This document shows, one piece after another, positions 37,478 to 47,273 of a stretch of DNA of 64,000 bases (position 1 is its first letter; each line of letters starts with the position of its first letter). Source of the DNA: CBDFHV01 sp965247705. Its GTDB lineage: Bacteria; Pseudomonadota; Alphaproteobacteria; Rhodospirillales; CAMCUA01. The stretch lies in assembly GCA_965247705.1 (NCBI GenBank), contig CBDFHV010000075.1, positions 1-64,000 of the forward strand. The letters run 5' to 3'. The notes below the pieces were generated by a model that saw only the letters and a list, made by a program, of their open reading frames with translations, was not told the origin of the DNA and searched no databases. The translations under genes were made by a program, and so were the position numbers.

Positions 37478-39068
37478 ATGCGAGAACTCAACCACTACGC
37501 AAGACGTTTGGCGTCCGGGCACATCGGCCGCCGCGACTTCATGCGCAAGGCGGCCGCCCTCGGCGCCTCGACGGCCCTTGCCACGTCCGTCGCCGCCAAG
37601 TTCGCCCAGGCGGCCACACCAAAGCGCGGCGGCAAGCTGCGCCTTGGAATCGGCCACGGCGCCACCTCCGATTCACTCGATCCGGGGACCTATCTCGACA
37701 CCTACATGCAGACCGTCGGCCATGCGGTGCGCAGTAACCTGACCGAGGTCGACAATACCGGCGAGCTGGTCCCCGAACTGGCGGAAGGCTGGGACATTTC
37801 CGACGATGGGCTGACCTATGCGTTCAAGCTCCGCTCGGGGGTCCAGTTCCACAATGGCAAGACCATGGAGGCCGACGACGTCATCGCCTCCATCAACCAC
37901 CATCGGGGCGAGAATTCGAAGTCCGCGGTCAAGGGGCTTCTGGAGCCGATCGTCGAACTGAAAGCCGACGGCAAGAACACCGTCGTTTTCGTCCTGCGGG
38001 AAGGCAATGCCGACTGGCCGTTCGTCTTGAGCGACTACCACATCGGCATCATGCCGTCGAAAGACGGCACGGTGGACTGGCAATCGGGCATCGGCACCGG
38101 CGGCTACATGCTGGACGGGCACGAGCCGGGAGTCCGCACCGGACTCAAGCGCAATCCGAACTTCTGGAAAAAGGGCAGCGCCCATTTCGATAGCGCCGAG
38201 ATCCTGTCCATCAAGGACCCGGCGGCGCGCACCAACGCGCTGATCACCGGCGAGGTCGACGCCATCGACCGGGTGGAGATCAAGACCGCGGGCCTGCTGG
38301 CGCGCAAACCGGGCGTCCGGCTGGAAGAGGCCGGCGGCACCCTGCAGTACACCTTTGCCATGCGGACAGACACGCCGCCTTTCGACGACGTCAACGTTCG
38401 CCTGGCGCTCAAGTACGCCATCGACCGCAAGGCGATGCTGCAGAAGATTCTGCGCGGTCACGGCTATCTGGGAAACGATCATCCCATCGGCCGCAGTCAG
38501 CGCTATTTCGCCAAGGATCTGCCGCAGCGCGCCTACGATCCGGACAAGGCGAAGTCCTACCTGAAGAAGGCCGGATTGAGCTCGCTCAAGATCGACCTCA
38601 GCGCCGCCGACTCCGCCTTCCCGGGCGCCGTCGACGCCGCGGTCCTGTTCAAGGAATCCGCCGCCCCGACGGGGATCGAGATCAACGTGGTGCGCGAGCC
38701 CAACGACGGCTACTGGTCCAACGTGTGGATGAAGAAGCCCTTCTGCGCCGTCTACTGGAGTGGCCGGCCGACCGAAGATTGGATGTTCTCCATTGAATAC
38801 GCCGATGACGCCAAATGGAACGACAGCTTTTGGAAGCACGACCGCTTTAACGTGTTGCTGAAGACGGCGCGCGCGGAACTGGACCAGAAAAAGCGCGGCG
38901 CCATGTACGTGGATATGCAGCGCATAATCCACGACGAGGGCGGCGTCGTAATCCCCCATGTTCGCCAACTACATCATGGCCCTGACGGACAAGGTCCAGC
39001 ACGCCGGGATGGGGGCGAACTGGGATCTCGACGGGCTGCGATCGGTGGAACGCTGGTGGTTCGCCTGA
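37478..39068 (+). pseudogene. ABC substrate-binding protein, family 5 (system 2), +1 frameshift near C-terminus
   Basis: A peptide-type binding protein with a twin-arginine signal (GHIGRRDFMRKAAALGAS, cleavage near AQAA). The body is intact (ALKYAIDRKAMLQKILRG, YDPDKAKSYLKKAGLSS). At the C-run 38953-38957 the frame slips: after GGVVIP the expected MFANYIMALTDKVQHAG and the typical end LDGLRSVERWWFA lie one base over, ending at TGA 39066-39068. Removing one C gives 529 aa. As written the frame runs to 39088 with an unrelated tail of about 40 residues. This is either a real mutation or a homopolymer sequencing error; the rest of the gene shows no decay. Confidence 0.85.
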
Positions 39069-39101
39069 GGTCAGTCCCAATCAACTGACCTTGCCGAACC
39101 G

Positions 39102-40058
39102 GTGATCAAGATCCTGCAGATGGTGGCCCAGCGCCTGGCGCTGGGCCTCCTCACCCTCTTCGTCGTCTCGCTGATCATTTTCCTCAGCGTCGAGCTGCTG
39201 CCCGGCGACCTCACCGAGGCCGTCCTCGGCCGGTCGGCAACGCCGGAAACGGTGGCCGCGTTTCGCCGCGAGTTGGGGCTCGACCTGCCGCCCCATGTCC
39301 GCTACCTCGAATGGCTGGGCGGCATCATCCAGGGCGACATGGGCCGGTCGCTGGCCAACCAGCGCGAGATCAGCGAGCTGATCTCGGGGCGGTTGACGAA
39401 CACGCTCTTTCTGGCGGCGATGGCGGCGGTAATCGCGGTGCCGCTCGCCCTGACCCTCGGCATCCTGGCGGCGCTTTACCGCAACAGCCTCTACGACCGC
39501 GCCGTCAACGTCGTGACCCTGACCTCGATCTCGTTCCCCGAGTTCTTCGTCGCCTACATCATGATCCTGATTCTCGGCGTCAAGCTGAGTATCTTCCCCA
39601 GCATCTCCAACATCGGCCCCGACTTGGGCTTTTGGGAGCGCGTCTACCGCTGCGTCCTGCCGGCTTTGACGCTGACGCTGGTGGTGGTGGCCCACATGAT
39701 GCGCATGACCCGGGCCGCGATCATCAACCTCTTGGCCAGCCCCTACATTGAAATGGCGGCCCTCAAGGGCATCCAGCGGTGGCGCATCATCGTCCACCAC
39801 GCGCTGCCCAACGCCCTGTCGCCGATCATCAACGTCGTCGTCATCAACCTCGCCTACCTGGTGGTAGGGGTAGTCGTCGTCGAGGTGGTGTTCGTTTATC
39901 CGGGCCTGGGGCAGTTGCTGGTCGATTCGGTTTCCACCCGCGACATCACCGTGGTTCAGGCGAGCACGCTGATTTTCGCCGCCACCTACATCCTGCTCAA
40001 CCTGACGGCGGATATTCTCTCCATCGTCAGCAATCCCCGCTTGTTGCATCCGAGGTAA
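39102..40058 (+). CDS. ABC transporter permease, DppB type (system 2)
   Basis: Encodes 318 aa of the DppB/OppB family. The first span is LALGLLTLFVVSLIIFLSVE, then PGDLTEAVLGRSATPETV, which is typical of the periplasmic loop. The EAA loop is YIEMAALKGIQRWRIIVHH, and the end is LTADILSIVSNPRLLHPR. GTG 39102 starts 33 bp after the restored stop of the binding protein. It belongs to the operon 37478-42567. Confidence 0.92.
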   Translation: MIKILQMVAQRLALGLLTLFVVSLIIFLSVELLPGDLTEAVLGRSATPETVAAFRRELGLDLPPHVRYLEWLGGIIQGDMGRSLANQREISELISGRLTNTLFLAAMAAVIAVPLALTLGILAALYRNSLYDRAVNVVTLTSISFPEFFVAYIMILILGVKLSIFPSISNIGPDLGFWERVYRCVLPALTLTLVVVAHMMRMTRAAIINLLASPYIEMAALKGIQRWRIIVHHALPNALSPIINVVVINLAYLVVGVVVVEVVFVYPGLGQLLVDSVSTRDITVVQASTLIFAATYILLNLTADILSIVSNPRLLHPR

Positions 40059-40061
40059 TCC

Positions 40062-40904
40062 GTGGCGGCGATTCAGGAGACCGGCAAGTTCCTGCTGACG
40101 GCGCCATGGAGCGCCCGCTTCGGCATGCTAGTCATCGCTTTCTATGCGTTCATCGCCATCTTCGCGCCGGTCCTCACCCCCTACGGCGAGACCGAAATCA
40201 TCGGCGCCGAGTTCGAGCCCTGGGGCGATGCCTACGTGCTTGGCACCGACAACCTGGGTCGGGACATGCTGACGCGCCTCATTTTCGGGGCGCGCAACAC
40301 CATTGGCATCGCCTTCCTGACCACCTGCGCGGCTTTCGTGCTTGGCGGCACCTGCGGCCTGCTGGCGACGACCATTGGCGGCTGGACGGACCAGATTCTG
40401 GCGCGGGTGGTCGACGTGCTGATGGCCATTCCGCCGCTGATCTTCGGGCTCCTGATCCTGACCATCCTGGGGACCTCGATCCCGGTGCTGATCGGGGTTA
40501 TCGCGGTGCTCGAATCGACCCGGGTATTCCGGCTTTCCCGCGCCGTGGCGATGAACATCGAGGTCATGGAGTTCGTCGAGGTCTCGCGCCTGCGCGGCGA
40601 GGGCACGTGGTGGATCATCTTCCACGAGATCCTGCCCAACGCCATGCCGCCCATGGTGGCCGAGTTCGGGCTGCGCTTCTGCTTCGTGTTCCTGTTCATC
40701 AGCGCCCTCAGTTTCCTCGGCCTCGGCATCCAGCCACCGACCGCCGACTGGGGCAGCATGGTGCGCGAAAACGCCACCCTGATCACCTTCGGCGACATCA
40801 CGCCTTTGCTGCCGGCGGGGTCCATTGCGCTTTTGACGGTGGGCGTCAACTTCGTCGTCGACTGGTTCCTCCACAAGACGAGCGGCTTGCGCGATGACGG
40901 ATAA
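40062..40904 (+). CDS. ABC transporter permease, DppC type (system 2)
   Basis: Encodes 280 aa of the DppC/OppC family. It carries the N-terminal span FGMLVIAFYAFIAIFAPVL, the motif YVLGTDNLGRDMLTRLIFGA, the EAA loop EFVEVSRLRGEGTWWIIFHE and a final span ending NFVVDWFLHK. GTG 40062 is 3 bp after the previous stop. The 3' end overlaps the next ATG by 11 bp. Confidence 0.92.
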   Translation: MAAIQETGKFLLTAPWSARFGMLVIAFYAFIAIFAPVLTPYGETEIIGAEFEPWGDAYVLGTDNLGRDMLTRLIFGARNTIGIAFLTTCAAFVLGGTCGLLATTIGGWTDQILARVVDVLMAIPPLIFGLLILTILGTSIPVLIGVIAVLESTRVFRLSRAVAMNIEVMEFVEVSRLRGEGTWWIIFHEILPNAMPPMVAEFGLRFCFVFLFISALSFLGLGIQPPTADWGSMVRENATLITFGDITPLLPAGSIALLTVGVNFVVDWFLHKTSGLRDDG

Positions 40905-42567
40905 CCCAGCGGGGAAAGCGGCGGACGGCCTGCTGGTCGAGATGCGCGGTCTTCGCATCGAGGGCCAGTCCGACGAAACATGGCAGGAGATCGTCCACGG
41001 CATCGACTTGACCCTCGAGCGCGGCGAAGTCATGGGCCTGATCGGCGAGTCCGGCGCCGGTAAGTCGACTATCGGGCTTGCCGCCATGGGCTTCACCCGG
41101 ATGGGCTGCCGGATCAGCGGCGGTACCGTCCTGTTCGACGGCATCGACGTGACGGCCGCCTCGGAGAATGCGAAGCGGCGCCTGCGCGGGGTACGCGTTT
41201 CCTACGTGGCGCAAAGCGCGGCCGCCGCCTTCAACCCGGCCCACCGGCTAATCGATCAATTCATCGAGGCGCCAGTGCGCCACGGCGTGATGAGCGCCTC
41301 CGAGGCGGCGCAATACGCCCGCGAGCTCTATCGCCGCATGTGGCTGCCCGATCCCGACCGCATCGGCGAGCGCTATCCCCATCAGGTCTCCGGCGGGCAG
41401 TTGCAGCGCGCCATGGTCGCCATGTCCATGGCCTGCCGACCCGACCTCATCGTCTTCGACGAGCCGACGACGGCCCTCGACGTAACCACCCAGATCGAGG
41501 TCTTGGCCGCGATCAAGGAGGTGGTGCGGGACTTCGGCACCGGCGCCCTCTACATCACCCACGACCTGGCCGTGGTGGCCCAGTTGGCGGACCGGGTCAT
41601 GGTTTTACGTGACGGATACCTGATCGAGGAGGGCAATACCCGCGCCATGCTGGCCGATCCGCAAGAGGAGTATACGCGCCGACTGTGGGCGGTCCGCACC
41701 TACCAAAAGGAGGAAGCGCCGCCGGTCGCCGAACCGGCACCGATCCTCGAGGTGCGCGGGGTCTCGGCGAGCTACGGCAAGGCCCTGCAGGTTCTGGACG
41801 ACATCAATCTGCGGGTGACGCGCGGGCGAACCGTCGCCATCGTCGGCGAATCGGGGAGCGGCAAGAGCACCCTGGCCCGGGCCATCACCGGTCTGTTGCC
41901 ATCGGACTCCGGCAAAATCCTCTTCGCCGGCGAAGAGCTTCCGGGGTCCTACAGGGCGCGCAGCCGGGATCAGCTTCGCCACCTGCAAATGATCTATCAG
42001 ATGCCCGACGTGGCGCTCAATCCAAGGCAGCGCGTCCGCGAAGTGATCGGCCGGCCGCTCGCCTTCTACCTGGGGATGGACGGCGCCGCGCGGGAGAAGC
42101 GCATTCTGGAACTCCTCGACATGACCGAACTGCCGGCGAGCTTTATCGACCGCTATCCCGGCGAGTTGTCCGGCGGCCAGAAGCAACGGATCTGCATCGC
42201 CCGAGCCCTGGCCGCGGAGCCGGAAGTCATCGTCTGCGACGAGGTCACTTCGGCGCTGGATCAACTGGTCGCTGAGGAAATCCTGAAGCTTCTGCAGCGG
42301 CTCCAGGACGAACTAAACGTGACCTACCTGTTCATCACCCACGACCTGGCCACGGTGAAAGCCATCTCCGACGAGATCGTCGTCATGCTACGGGGGCGAA
42401 TTGTCGAACAGGGGGAGAAGCAGGACATCCTGACGCCCCCCCATCACGAGTACACGGAGCTTCTGCTGTCGTCGGTGCCGGAGATGGATCCCGACTGGCT
42501 CGACGGGGTGTTGCGCACACGGGCGAGCGGCAACGCCGCGTCCGCTCCTGGCGCCCATTCCGCCTGA
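40894..42567 (+). CDS. ABC transporter double ATPase, DppD-DppF fusion (system 2)
   Basis: Encodes 557 aa with two complete nucleotide-binding domains in one chain. Domain 1 (about 1-265) has GESGAGKS, SGGQLQR and LIVFDEPTTALDVT. Domain 2 (about 285-545) has GESGSGKS, SGGQKQR and VIVCDEVTSALDQ, with ITHDLATV. The second Walker B has DEVTS in place of DEPTS, which still keeps the catalytic Glu. The fused layout distinguishes this system from the separate DppD and DppF subunits of systems 1 and 3. Confidence 0.92.
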   Translation: MTDNPAGKAADGLLVEMRGLRIEGQSDETWQEIVHGIDLTLERGEVMGLIGESGAGKSTIGLAAMGFTRMGCRISGGTVLFDGIDVTAASENAKRRLRGVRVSYVAQSAAAAFNPAHRLIDQFIEAPVRHGVMSASEAAQYARELYRRMWLPDPDRIGERYPHQVSGGQLQRAMVAMSMACRPDLIVFDEPTTALDVTTQIEVLAAIKEVVRDFGTGALYITHDLAVVAQLADRVMVLRDGYLIEEGNTRAMLADPQEEYTRRLWAVRTYQKEEAPPVAEPAPILEVRGVSASYGKALQVLDDINLRVTRGRTVAIVGESGSGKSTLARAITGLLPSDSGKILFAGEELPGSYRARSRDQLRHLQMIYQMPDVALNPRQRVREVIGRPLAFYLGMDGAAREKRILELLDMTELPASFIDRYPGELSGGQKQRICIARALAAEPEVIVCDEVTSALDQLVAEEILKLLQRLQDELNVTYLFITHDLATVKAISDEIVVMLRGRIVEQGEKQDILTPPHHEYTELLLSSVPEMDPDWLDGVLRTRASGNAASAPGAHSA

Positions 42568-42621
42568 CACCCGGCACACTTCGCCGCCTCTGGAGGTGAT
42601 GGAGTCGTTCGAAGGCCCGAT

Positions 42622-44274
42622 ATGGAAGCCGATTTCATCATCGTCGGGTCGGGCAGCGCCGGCAGCGCCCTGGCGGCGCGGCTGAGCGAGGACGGCCGGC
42701 ACTCGGTTCTGGTTCTCGAGTACGGCGGCAGCGATTGGGGGCCGCTGATCCAAATGCCGGCCGCGCTTTCCTATCCCATGGGCATGAACCGCTACGACTG
42801 GGGATTTCGGTCCGAGCCCGAACCCCACCTCGGCGGCCGCCGCCTCGCCTGTCCCCGCGGCAAGGTGATCGGCGGCTCGTCCTCCATCAACGGCATGGTC
42901 TACGTGCGCGGCCACCCGCGCGATTTCGACCACTGGGCCGAGCACGGAGCGGCCGGCTGGGGCCATGCCGATGTCCTGCCCTATTTCCGGCGCATGGAGA
43001 CGTGGCACCATGACGGCGACACGCGCTGGCGGGGCGACTCCGGCCCGCTGCATGTCCGTCGCGGCCGGCGCGAGAACCCCCTGTTCGACGCCTTCATCGA
43101 GGCCGGCCGGCAAGCCGGGTTCGAAACCACGCCCGACTATAACGGCGAGAAGCAGGAAGGCTTCGGTCCGCTGGAACAGACGATCTGGCGGGGGCGGCGC
43201 TGGTCGGCCGCGGACGCCTATCTGAAGCCGGCACTCAAACGTCCCAACACGGCTCTGCATCGCTGCTTCGCCCGACGCATCGTCATCGAAGCCGGGCGCG
43301 CCATCGGCGTCGAGATCGAGCGCAGCGGACGGGTGGAGACCGTTCGCGCGCGCCGGGAAGTGGTGGTCGCCGCCTCGGCGATCAACACGCCGAAGCTTCT
43401 GATGCTGTCGGGCATCGGCCCCGGCGCGCATCTGGCGGCGCACGGCATTGCGGTCGTGGCCGACCGTCCCTGTGTGGGCCAAAACCTGCAGGACCACCTG
43501 GAAGTCTATGTCCAGCAGGAATGCACGCAGCCGATCACCCTTCACGGGAAGCTGGACTGGTTCTCCAAACTGCGCATCGCCGCCGAGTGGCAGTTTTTCA
43601 AAACCGGCGACGGGGCGACCAATCATTTCGAAAGCGCGGCCTTCGTGCGCTCGGCAACCGGCGTCGACTATCCCGACATTCAGTTCCACTTTCTTCCTGC
43701 CGCCATGCGCTACGACGGCACGGCGGCGGCCAAGGCGCACGGCTTCCAAGCCCATGTGGGGCCCATGCGCGCGGCGTCACGGGGGGCGGTGACATTGCGC
43801 GCCGCCGATCCGCAAGAGGCGCCGAGGATCCACTTCAACTACTTGTCGGCGGACCGGGATTGGGTGGAATTCCGCCACTGCGTTCGGCTGGCGCGGCAGA
43901 TCTTCGCCCAGGCCGCCTTCGATCCCTATCGGGGGCCCGAAATCGCGCCGGGCGCCGATGCAATATCCGACGACGCATTGGACGACTTCATCCGCGATAC
44001 CGCGGAAAGCGCTTACCACCCATCCGGCACCTGCCGCATGGGCGCGGCCGACGACCCGCTGGCCGTCGTCGATCCCCAATGCCGGGTGATCGGCGTCGAC
44101 GGATTGCGGGTCGCCGACAGCTCGATCTTTCCGCGCATCACCAACGGCAACCTGAACGCACCGTCGATCATGGTCGGGGAGAAGGCATCCGATCACATCC
44201 TCGGGCGCCCCTCCTTGCCCCCCACCAACGACGAACCCTGGATCAACCCGCGCTGGAAGACCTCGGACCGATAA
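42622..44274 (+). CDS. GMC-family FAD oxidoreductase (choline dehydrogenase-like)
   Basis: Encodes 550 aa. The FAD-binding motif is FIIVGSGSAGSALAARLSE (GSGSAG at 8-13), followed by the GMC signatures GKVIGGSSSINGMVYVRG and SAINTPKLLMLSGIGPG. The C-terminal catalytic His/Asn region is YHPSGTCRMG then DSSIFPRITNGNLNAPSIM. The family oxidises alcohols (choline, polyethylene glycol, 4-pyridoxate-like and so on). It follows system 2 by 54 bp and may oxidise the imported substrate. An IS3 element lies directly downstream. Confidence 0.9.
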   Translation: MEADFIIVGSGSAGSALAARLSEDGRHSVLVLEYGGSDWGPLIQMPAALSYPMGMNRYDWGFRSEPEPHLGGRRLACPRGKVIGGSSSINGMVYVRGHPRDFDHWAEHGAAGWGHADVLPYFRRMETWHHDGDTRWRGDSGPLHVRRGRRENPLFDAFIEAGRQAGFETTPDYNGEKQEGFGPLEQTIWRGRRWSAADAYLKPALKRPNTALHRCFARRIVIEAGRAIGVEIERSGRVETVRARREVVVAASAINTPKLLMLSGIGPGAHLAAHGIAVVADRPCVGQNLQDHLEVYVQQECTQPITLHGKLDWFSKLRIAAEWQFFKTGDGATNHFESAAFVRSATGVDYPDIQFHFLPAAMRYDGTAAAKAHGFQAHVGPMRAASRGAVTLRAADPQEAPRIHFNYLSADRDWVEFRHCVRLARQIFAQAAFDPYRGPEIAPGADAISDDALDDFIRDTAESAYHPSGTCRMGAADDPLAVVDPQCRVIGVDGLRVADSSIFPRITNGNLNAPSIMVGEKASDHILGRPSLPPTNDEPWINPRWKTSDR

Positions 44275-44330
44275 GGGCCCGTGGCGATGGCCGGTTGTAG
44301 CGCACCCGGTTCCTTGGACACAAGTTTGTC

Positions 44331-45236
44331 TCACGCGGCGGGCCTGATTGAGATCGCGGCGTGCCACGCCTGACGAGCTTGAGCGGGGCTCAGGTAGCCG
44401 TTCTTTTCGACGATCCACTGGGCATTGTAGAGTTCGACGAAGTCGCGGACGGCGTCCCGCAGCTCCGCGATGTTGCGGTAGATGCGACCATGGATGATCT
44501 GTTCCTTCAGCGTGCGATTGAACCGCTCGGCGACGCCGTTGGTCTGGGGCTCGGCGACGAAGGCGTAGGACGGCTGGATGCCCCAGAACTTGATCTGGTT
44601 GGTGAAGTGGTCCGACAGATACTGGGAGCCGTGATCCATCCGCAAGGCCAGCCCCCGAGCCGCGCCGGCCGCGGTCGAGCCATACAGCCCGGCAAGCCCC
44701 ATGGAGATCGGCTGCAGGGCGGCGAAGCGGTCGCCGCGCTTGCAGACATGCCAGCCGACACACTCGGCGTTCCAATGCTCGACGGCGGTGAAGATCCAGC
44801 CCCAGCCGTCGTCCACCGTGAACACCCGAACGCCATCGGTGCCCCACATGAGGTTCGGGGCATGAGTGATGATCTCACCGTCATGGGGATTGCCGCCACG
44901 GCGGCGGCAGCGATGGGGCGAGAGCAGATTGTTCTCGCGCATCAGGCGGAGCACCCGCTTGCGGGCAACCCGGATGTCGCGACAGACCCGAAGCCGAGCC
45001 CAGACCTTGCGGTAGCCCTCGCCCTCCCAGGGCGATGCCTCCAGGTCGGCTTCGATCGCCACCAGCAGCGCCTGGTCCGAGATCGCGGGCTTCGGTCCCC
45101 GACGCTTTGCCGGCGGCTGCTCGGCGTGCTGGCCGGAGGTCACGGCGTAGAACGAGGAGCGGGCCATGCCCCAGGCGGCGCAGACCCGCCGCAGGCCGCA
45201 GGCCAGACCCGTGCCGGGCGAGGTGGCGGCACTCAT
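44331..45236 (-). CDS. IS3-family transposase OrfB
   Basis: Encodes 301 aa with a retroviral-integrase-type catalytic core. The first Asp is in LMWGTDGVRVFTVDDG, the second in LRMDHGSQYLSDHF, and the Glu in NGVAERFNRTLKEQIIHG. An N-terminal HTH_21-like segment contains EGYRKVWARLRV. ATG 45236 overlaps the orfA stop (ATGA). In this family an OrfAB fusion is often made by frameshifting; no obvious A-rich slip site was noticed here. Confidence 0.9.
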   Translation of the reverse strand: MSAATSPGTGLACGLRRVCAAWGMARSSFYAVTSGQHAEQPPAKRRGPKPAISDQALLVAIEADLEASPWEGEGYRKVWARLRVCRDIRVARKRVLRLMRENNLLSPHRCRRRGGNPHDGEIITHAPNLMWGTDGVRVFTVDDGWGWIFTAVEHWNAECVGWHVCKRGDRFAALQPISMGLAGLYGSTAAGAARGLALRMDHGSQYLSDHFTNQIKFWGIQPSYAFVAEPQTNGVAERFNRTLKEQIIHGRIYRNIAELRDAVRDFVELYNAQWIVEKNGYLSPAQARQAWHAAISIRPAA

Positions 45237-45643
45237 CGCCGCGACCTCCGCCGCCCCAAAGGGCCGAAGGTCTCCGTCTTGGCCTCCAGCAGTTCCACCT
45301 GCATGGTCAACTCTCCGATCCGCTTCATGGCGCTATCCAGTTCCGCCTGCACCGGATCGCCCTTGCGTTGCTTGAGCGAGGCGTCGATCCCGCCGATCGC
45401 TTTCTCACGCCACTGCTCGAGCCGGAAGATCTCTACGCCCAACTGGCGCGACAGAAGTTGCACCGGCTCGTCACGCAAAAGCCGCAGAACGACCTCACGC
45501 TTGCGCGCCACCGTCCATCGCTGGCCAAGTCCCAGCGGGCCTGCCGGCAAAGCCTGTCCTGGGGAAAACGTGGACGAGCCAAGCTCGCCCGCATTTACCA
45601 CAGGCCCATCAACAGCAACTTTCTTCTCAAAATTATCGGTCAT
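45233..45643 (-). CDS. IS3-family transposase OrfA
   Basis: Encodes 136 aa: a helix-turn-helix region (WTVARKREVVLRLLRDEPVQ, then LEQWREKAIGG) followed by a leucine-rich coiled coil. ATG 45643 (MTDNFEKKVAVDG) with AGGAGG 7-8 bases upstream is chosen over GTG 45664. DNA-binding subunit of the transposase. Confidence 0.85.
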   Translation of the reverse strand: MTDNFEKKVAVDGPVVNAGELGSSTFSPGQALPAGPLGLGQRWTVARKREVVLRLLRDEPVQLLSRQLGVEIFRLEQWREKAIGGIDASLKQRKGDPVQAELDSAMKRIGELTMQVELLEAKTETFGPLGRRRSRR

Positions 45644-45725
45644 GTTCCGGTCCTCCTTGGACACTTCGATTAAGCCAATTCTGTGTCCAAGGAAATCGGG
45701 TCCGACTCATGGCGATGGCCGGTTG

Positions 45726-46304
45726 ACAGTGATAGAAGGCTCGGGGGCTGCCTCGGGACGGATGCAAGGAGCCCAATTGAATATCGACTCCTGCTTGTCG
45801 TTTGAATACGGCTCGATTGGCATGAAATGGTCGCGGCCATCGGTCCCGACAAGCAGAATTTCGCCGATTGGGGACGCGACCCGACTCCTAGACTAATTTC
45901 TTTTAACCCTTGATACTCAATCACTTGCGATAAATTACCAAGAAACGCCGCGTCTTGGCACTCGATTTGCACTACTGGCAATAACGGGCCGCAGCCTACT
46001 TCGATCGTTCGCTTCGATAAATACCGAAAATTGCGGTTCTAAAGCTTGCATAGGCGGAAGACACGAAAATCTGGCGTGAGGAACTCCAACGATGGGTATT
46101 CGAAAAGCGTTCGCGGGCGCGAGAAAGGGGGACCCACACGCCGAAACAGTCCGGATTGCGCCCGACTTTTCTCCTTGGCTTCAAACGTTTCCATCGATTG
46201 CCGGTGGATCTGGACTGACATGGCCAATGGTTTGTCGTGTCAGAATTCGCGAGCCTCGGCCACTGTGTCGGAATGGTGCCGGACGCGACCCCCTGAGGAT
46301 TGTG
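45726..46304. other. Non-coding stretch downstream of IS3
   Basis: 579 bp without a recognisable gene. 45885-46060 is noticeably richer in A and T than its surroundings (for example TTTCTTTTAACCCTTGATAC) and probably contains the promoter for the lipoprotein gene at 46305. Short open frames here resemble nothing I know. Confidence 0.4.
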
Positions 46305-46967
46305 ATGATCGCCATGGGACACGTCACCCTGATCTGTCTGCTGCTGTCGGTGGGGTCGTGTCAAACGACCAAGGAACAGCATCGGGACCGTCTGGCGCGC
46401 TTTTTCGAGGACGTGGTCTACGGCGGGCTGCCGGGCGACGACCATACGGGCGAGCAGCTGACGCGCTGGGACGGTCCGATCCGGCTCCAGGTCTCCGGCG
46501 CTCAGGCAGACACCTATCGGCAGGAGGTCTGGGCCCAACTGCGGATGGCGGCCGGTCTCGCCGGTCTTTCCATCGAGGAATCGGATGCGGGCGGTGAGGA
46601 TCCCAACTTTGTCGTCCTGTTCGCGCCGACGAAGAACTTTCCGGTCAACGAGCGCTACGCGCCTTGCCGCGCCGATGTTCGTTCGGCGAATGGTGTCCTG
46701 TTCCACATCCTCATTCAGATAAGCGTCGCCGAAAAGAACTGGGTGAAGCCCTGTATCGCCCACGAGATCGCCCACAGCTTCGGCTTGTTCGGTCACTCGC
46801 CTCGGGTTCCCTCGGTGTTAAGTCCGATTCACGGCGAGACGGACTTCACCGACTGGGACGAGATGCTCTTGGGCGCCCTGTACGACCCACGTCTTTTGCC
46901 CGGCATGTCGAAGGCAGAGGCCATGCCCGTGGCTCGCGGAATTATCGCCGAGCAGCTCGCTCGGTAA
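46305..46967 (+). CDS. Lipoprotein with HExxHxxG metalloprotease-like motif (DUF2927-like)
   Basis: Encodes about 220 aa. The start ATG 46305 (or GTG 46302) follows TGAGGA, and the frame upstream to 46092 has no features. Residues 1-19 form a lipoprotein signal: MIAMGHVTLICLLLSVGSC with the lipobox at SVGSC. A zinc-protease motif HEIAHSFGLFGH spans residues 153-164 (His153, Glu154, His157, plus Gly and a further His), preceded by a Cys and resembling DUF2927 proteins. It is probably an outer-membrane-anchored peptidase-like protein. It is followed by a second small lipoprotein gene. Confidence 0.7.
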   Translation: MIAMGHVTLICLLLSVGSCQTTKEQHRDRLARFFEDVVYGGLPGDDHTGEQLTRWDGPIRLQVSGAQADTYRQEVWAQLRMAAGLAGLSIEESDAGGEDPNFVVLFAPTKNFPVNERYAPCRADVRSANGVLFHILIQISVAEKNWVKPCIAHEIAHSFGLFGHSPRVPSVLSPIHGETDFTDWDEMLLGALYDPRLLPGMSKAEAMPVARGIIAEQLAR

Positions 46968-47026
46968 CCGGTCGATGCGGCGCACGGAATGCGCCGTCAA
47001 GGCCATGACAGGAAGGAGGACTAATT

Positions 47027-47273
47027 GTGCGAACCCGTAATTTGATGACGGCAATGGCGTTGGCCGCGATCCTCGCGGGCTGCGCCGAGACTGGCGGAAT
47101 TGGCATAGAGTGGATTCCGATCAGCGAAAACGAGTTCAAGTACGCCTTCGACGCCCCGGGTCTCGCGGGCGGGGCGGCAAACTACCAACGTGCCCTCGAC
47201 AGAAGAGGATATCACAAGCAGTACTCCGGAGAATGGATGGGCCCAGGGCCCCTGCATGCCTCGGCACATCTAG
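47027..47273 (+). pseudogene. Small lipoprotein gene, 5' part, interrupted by IS1380 copy 2
   Basis: GTG 47027 behind GGAAGGAGGA starts MRTRNLMTAMALAAILAGC, a lipoprotein signal with Cys19. After codon 82 the coding sequence meets the insertion at 47274. Excising the element and one CTAG joins it in frame to 48877-49208, giving a 192-aa protein. Function unknown. As it stands translation would run into the element and stop at 47299. Confidence 0.82.

Larger units (their letters stand above)
44298..45709 (-). mobile_element. IS3-family insertion sequence
   Basis: Contains two overlapping minus-strand transposase frames. The inverted-repeat core TTCCTTGGACACA is at 44310-44322 and, in complement, at 45682-45694. 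Outside it the ends continue with partly matching ACCCG blocks to TG/CA termini near 44298 and 45709. A 16-bp direct repeat (TGGCGATGGCCGGTTG) flanks the whole at 44282-44297 and 45710-45725, longer than the usual 3-5 bp, so the exact ends are uncertain by a few bases. Confidence 0.75.

Noticed and set aside
45670..45981. A 103-codon minus-strand frame downstream of the IS3 element
   Set aside because: No homology or ribosome-binding site was noticed, and it overlaps the IS end; treated as non-coding.
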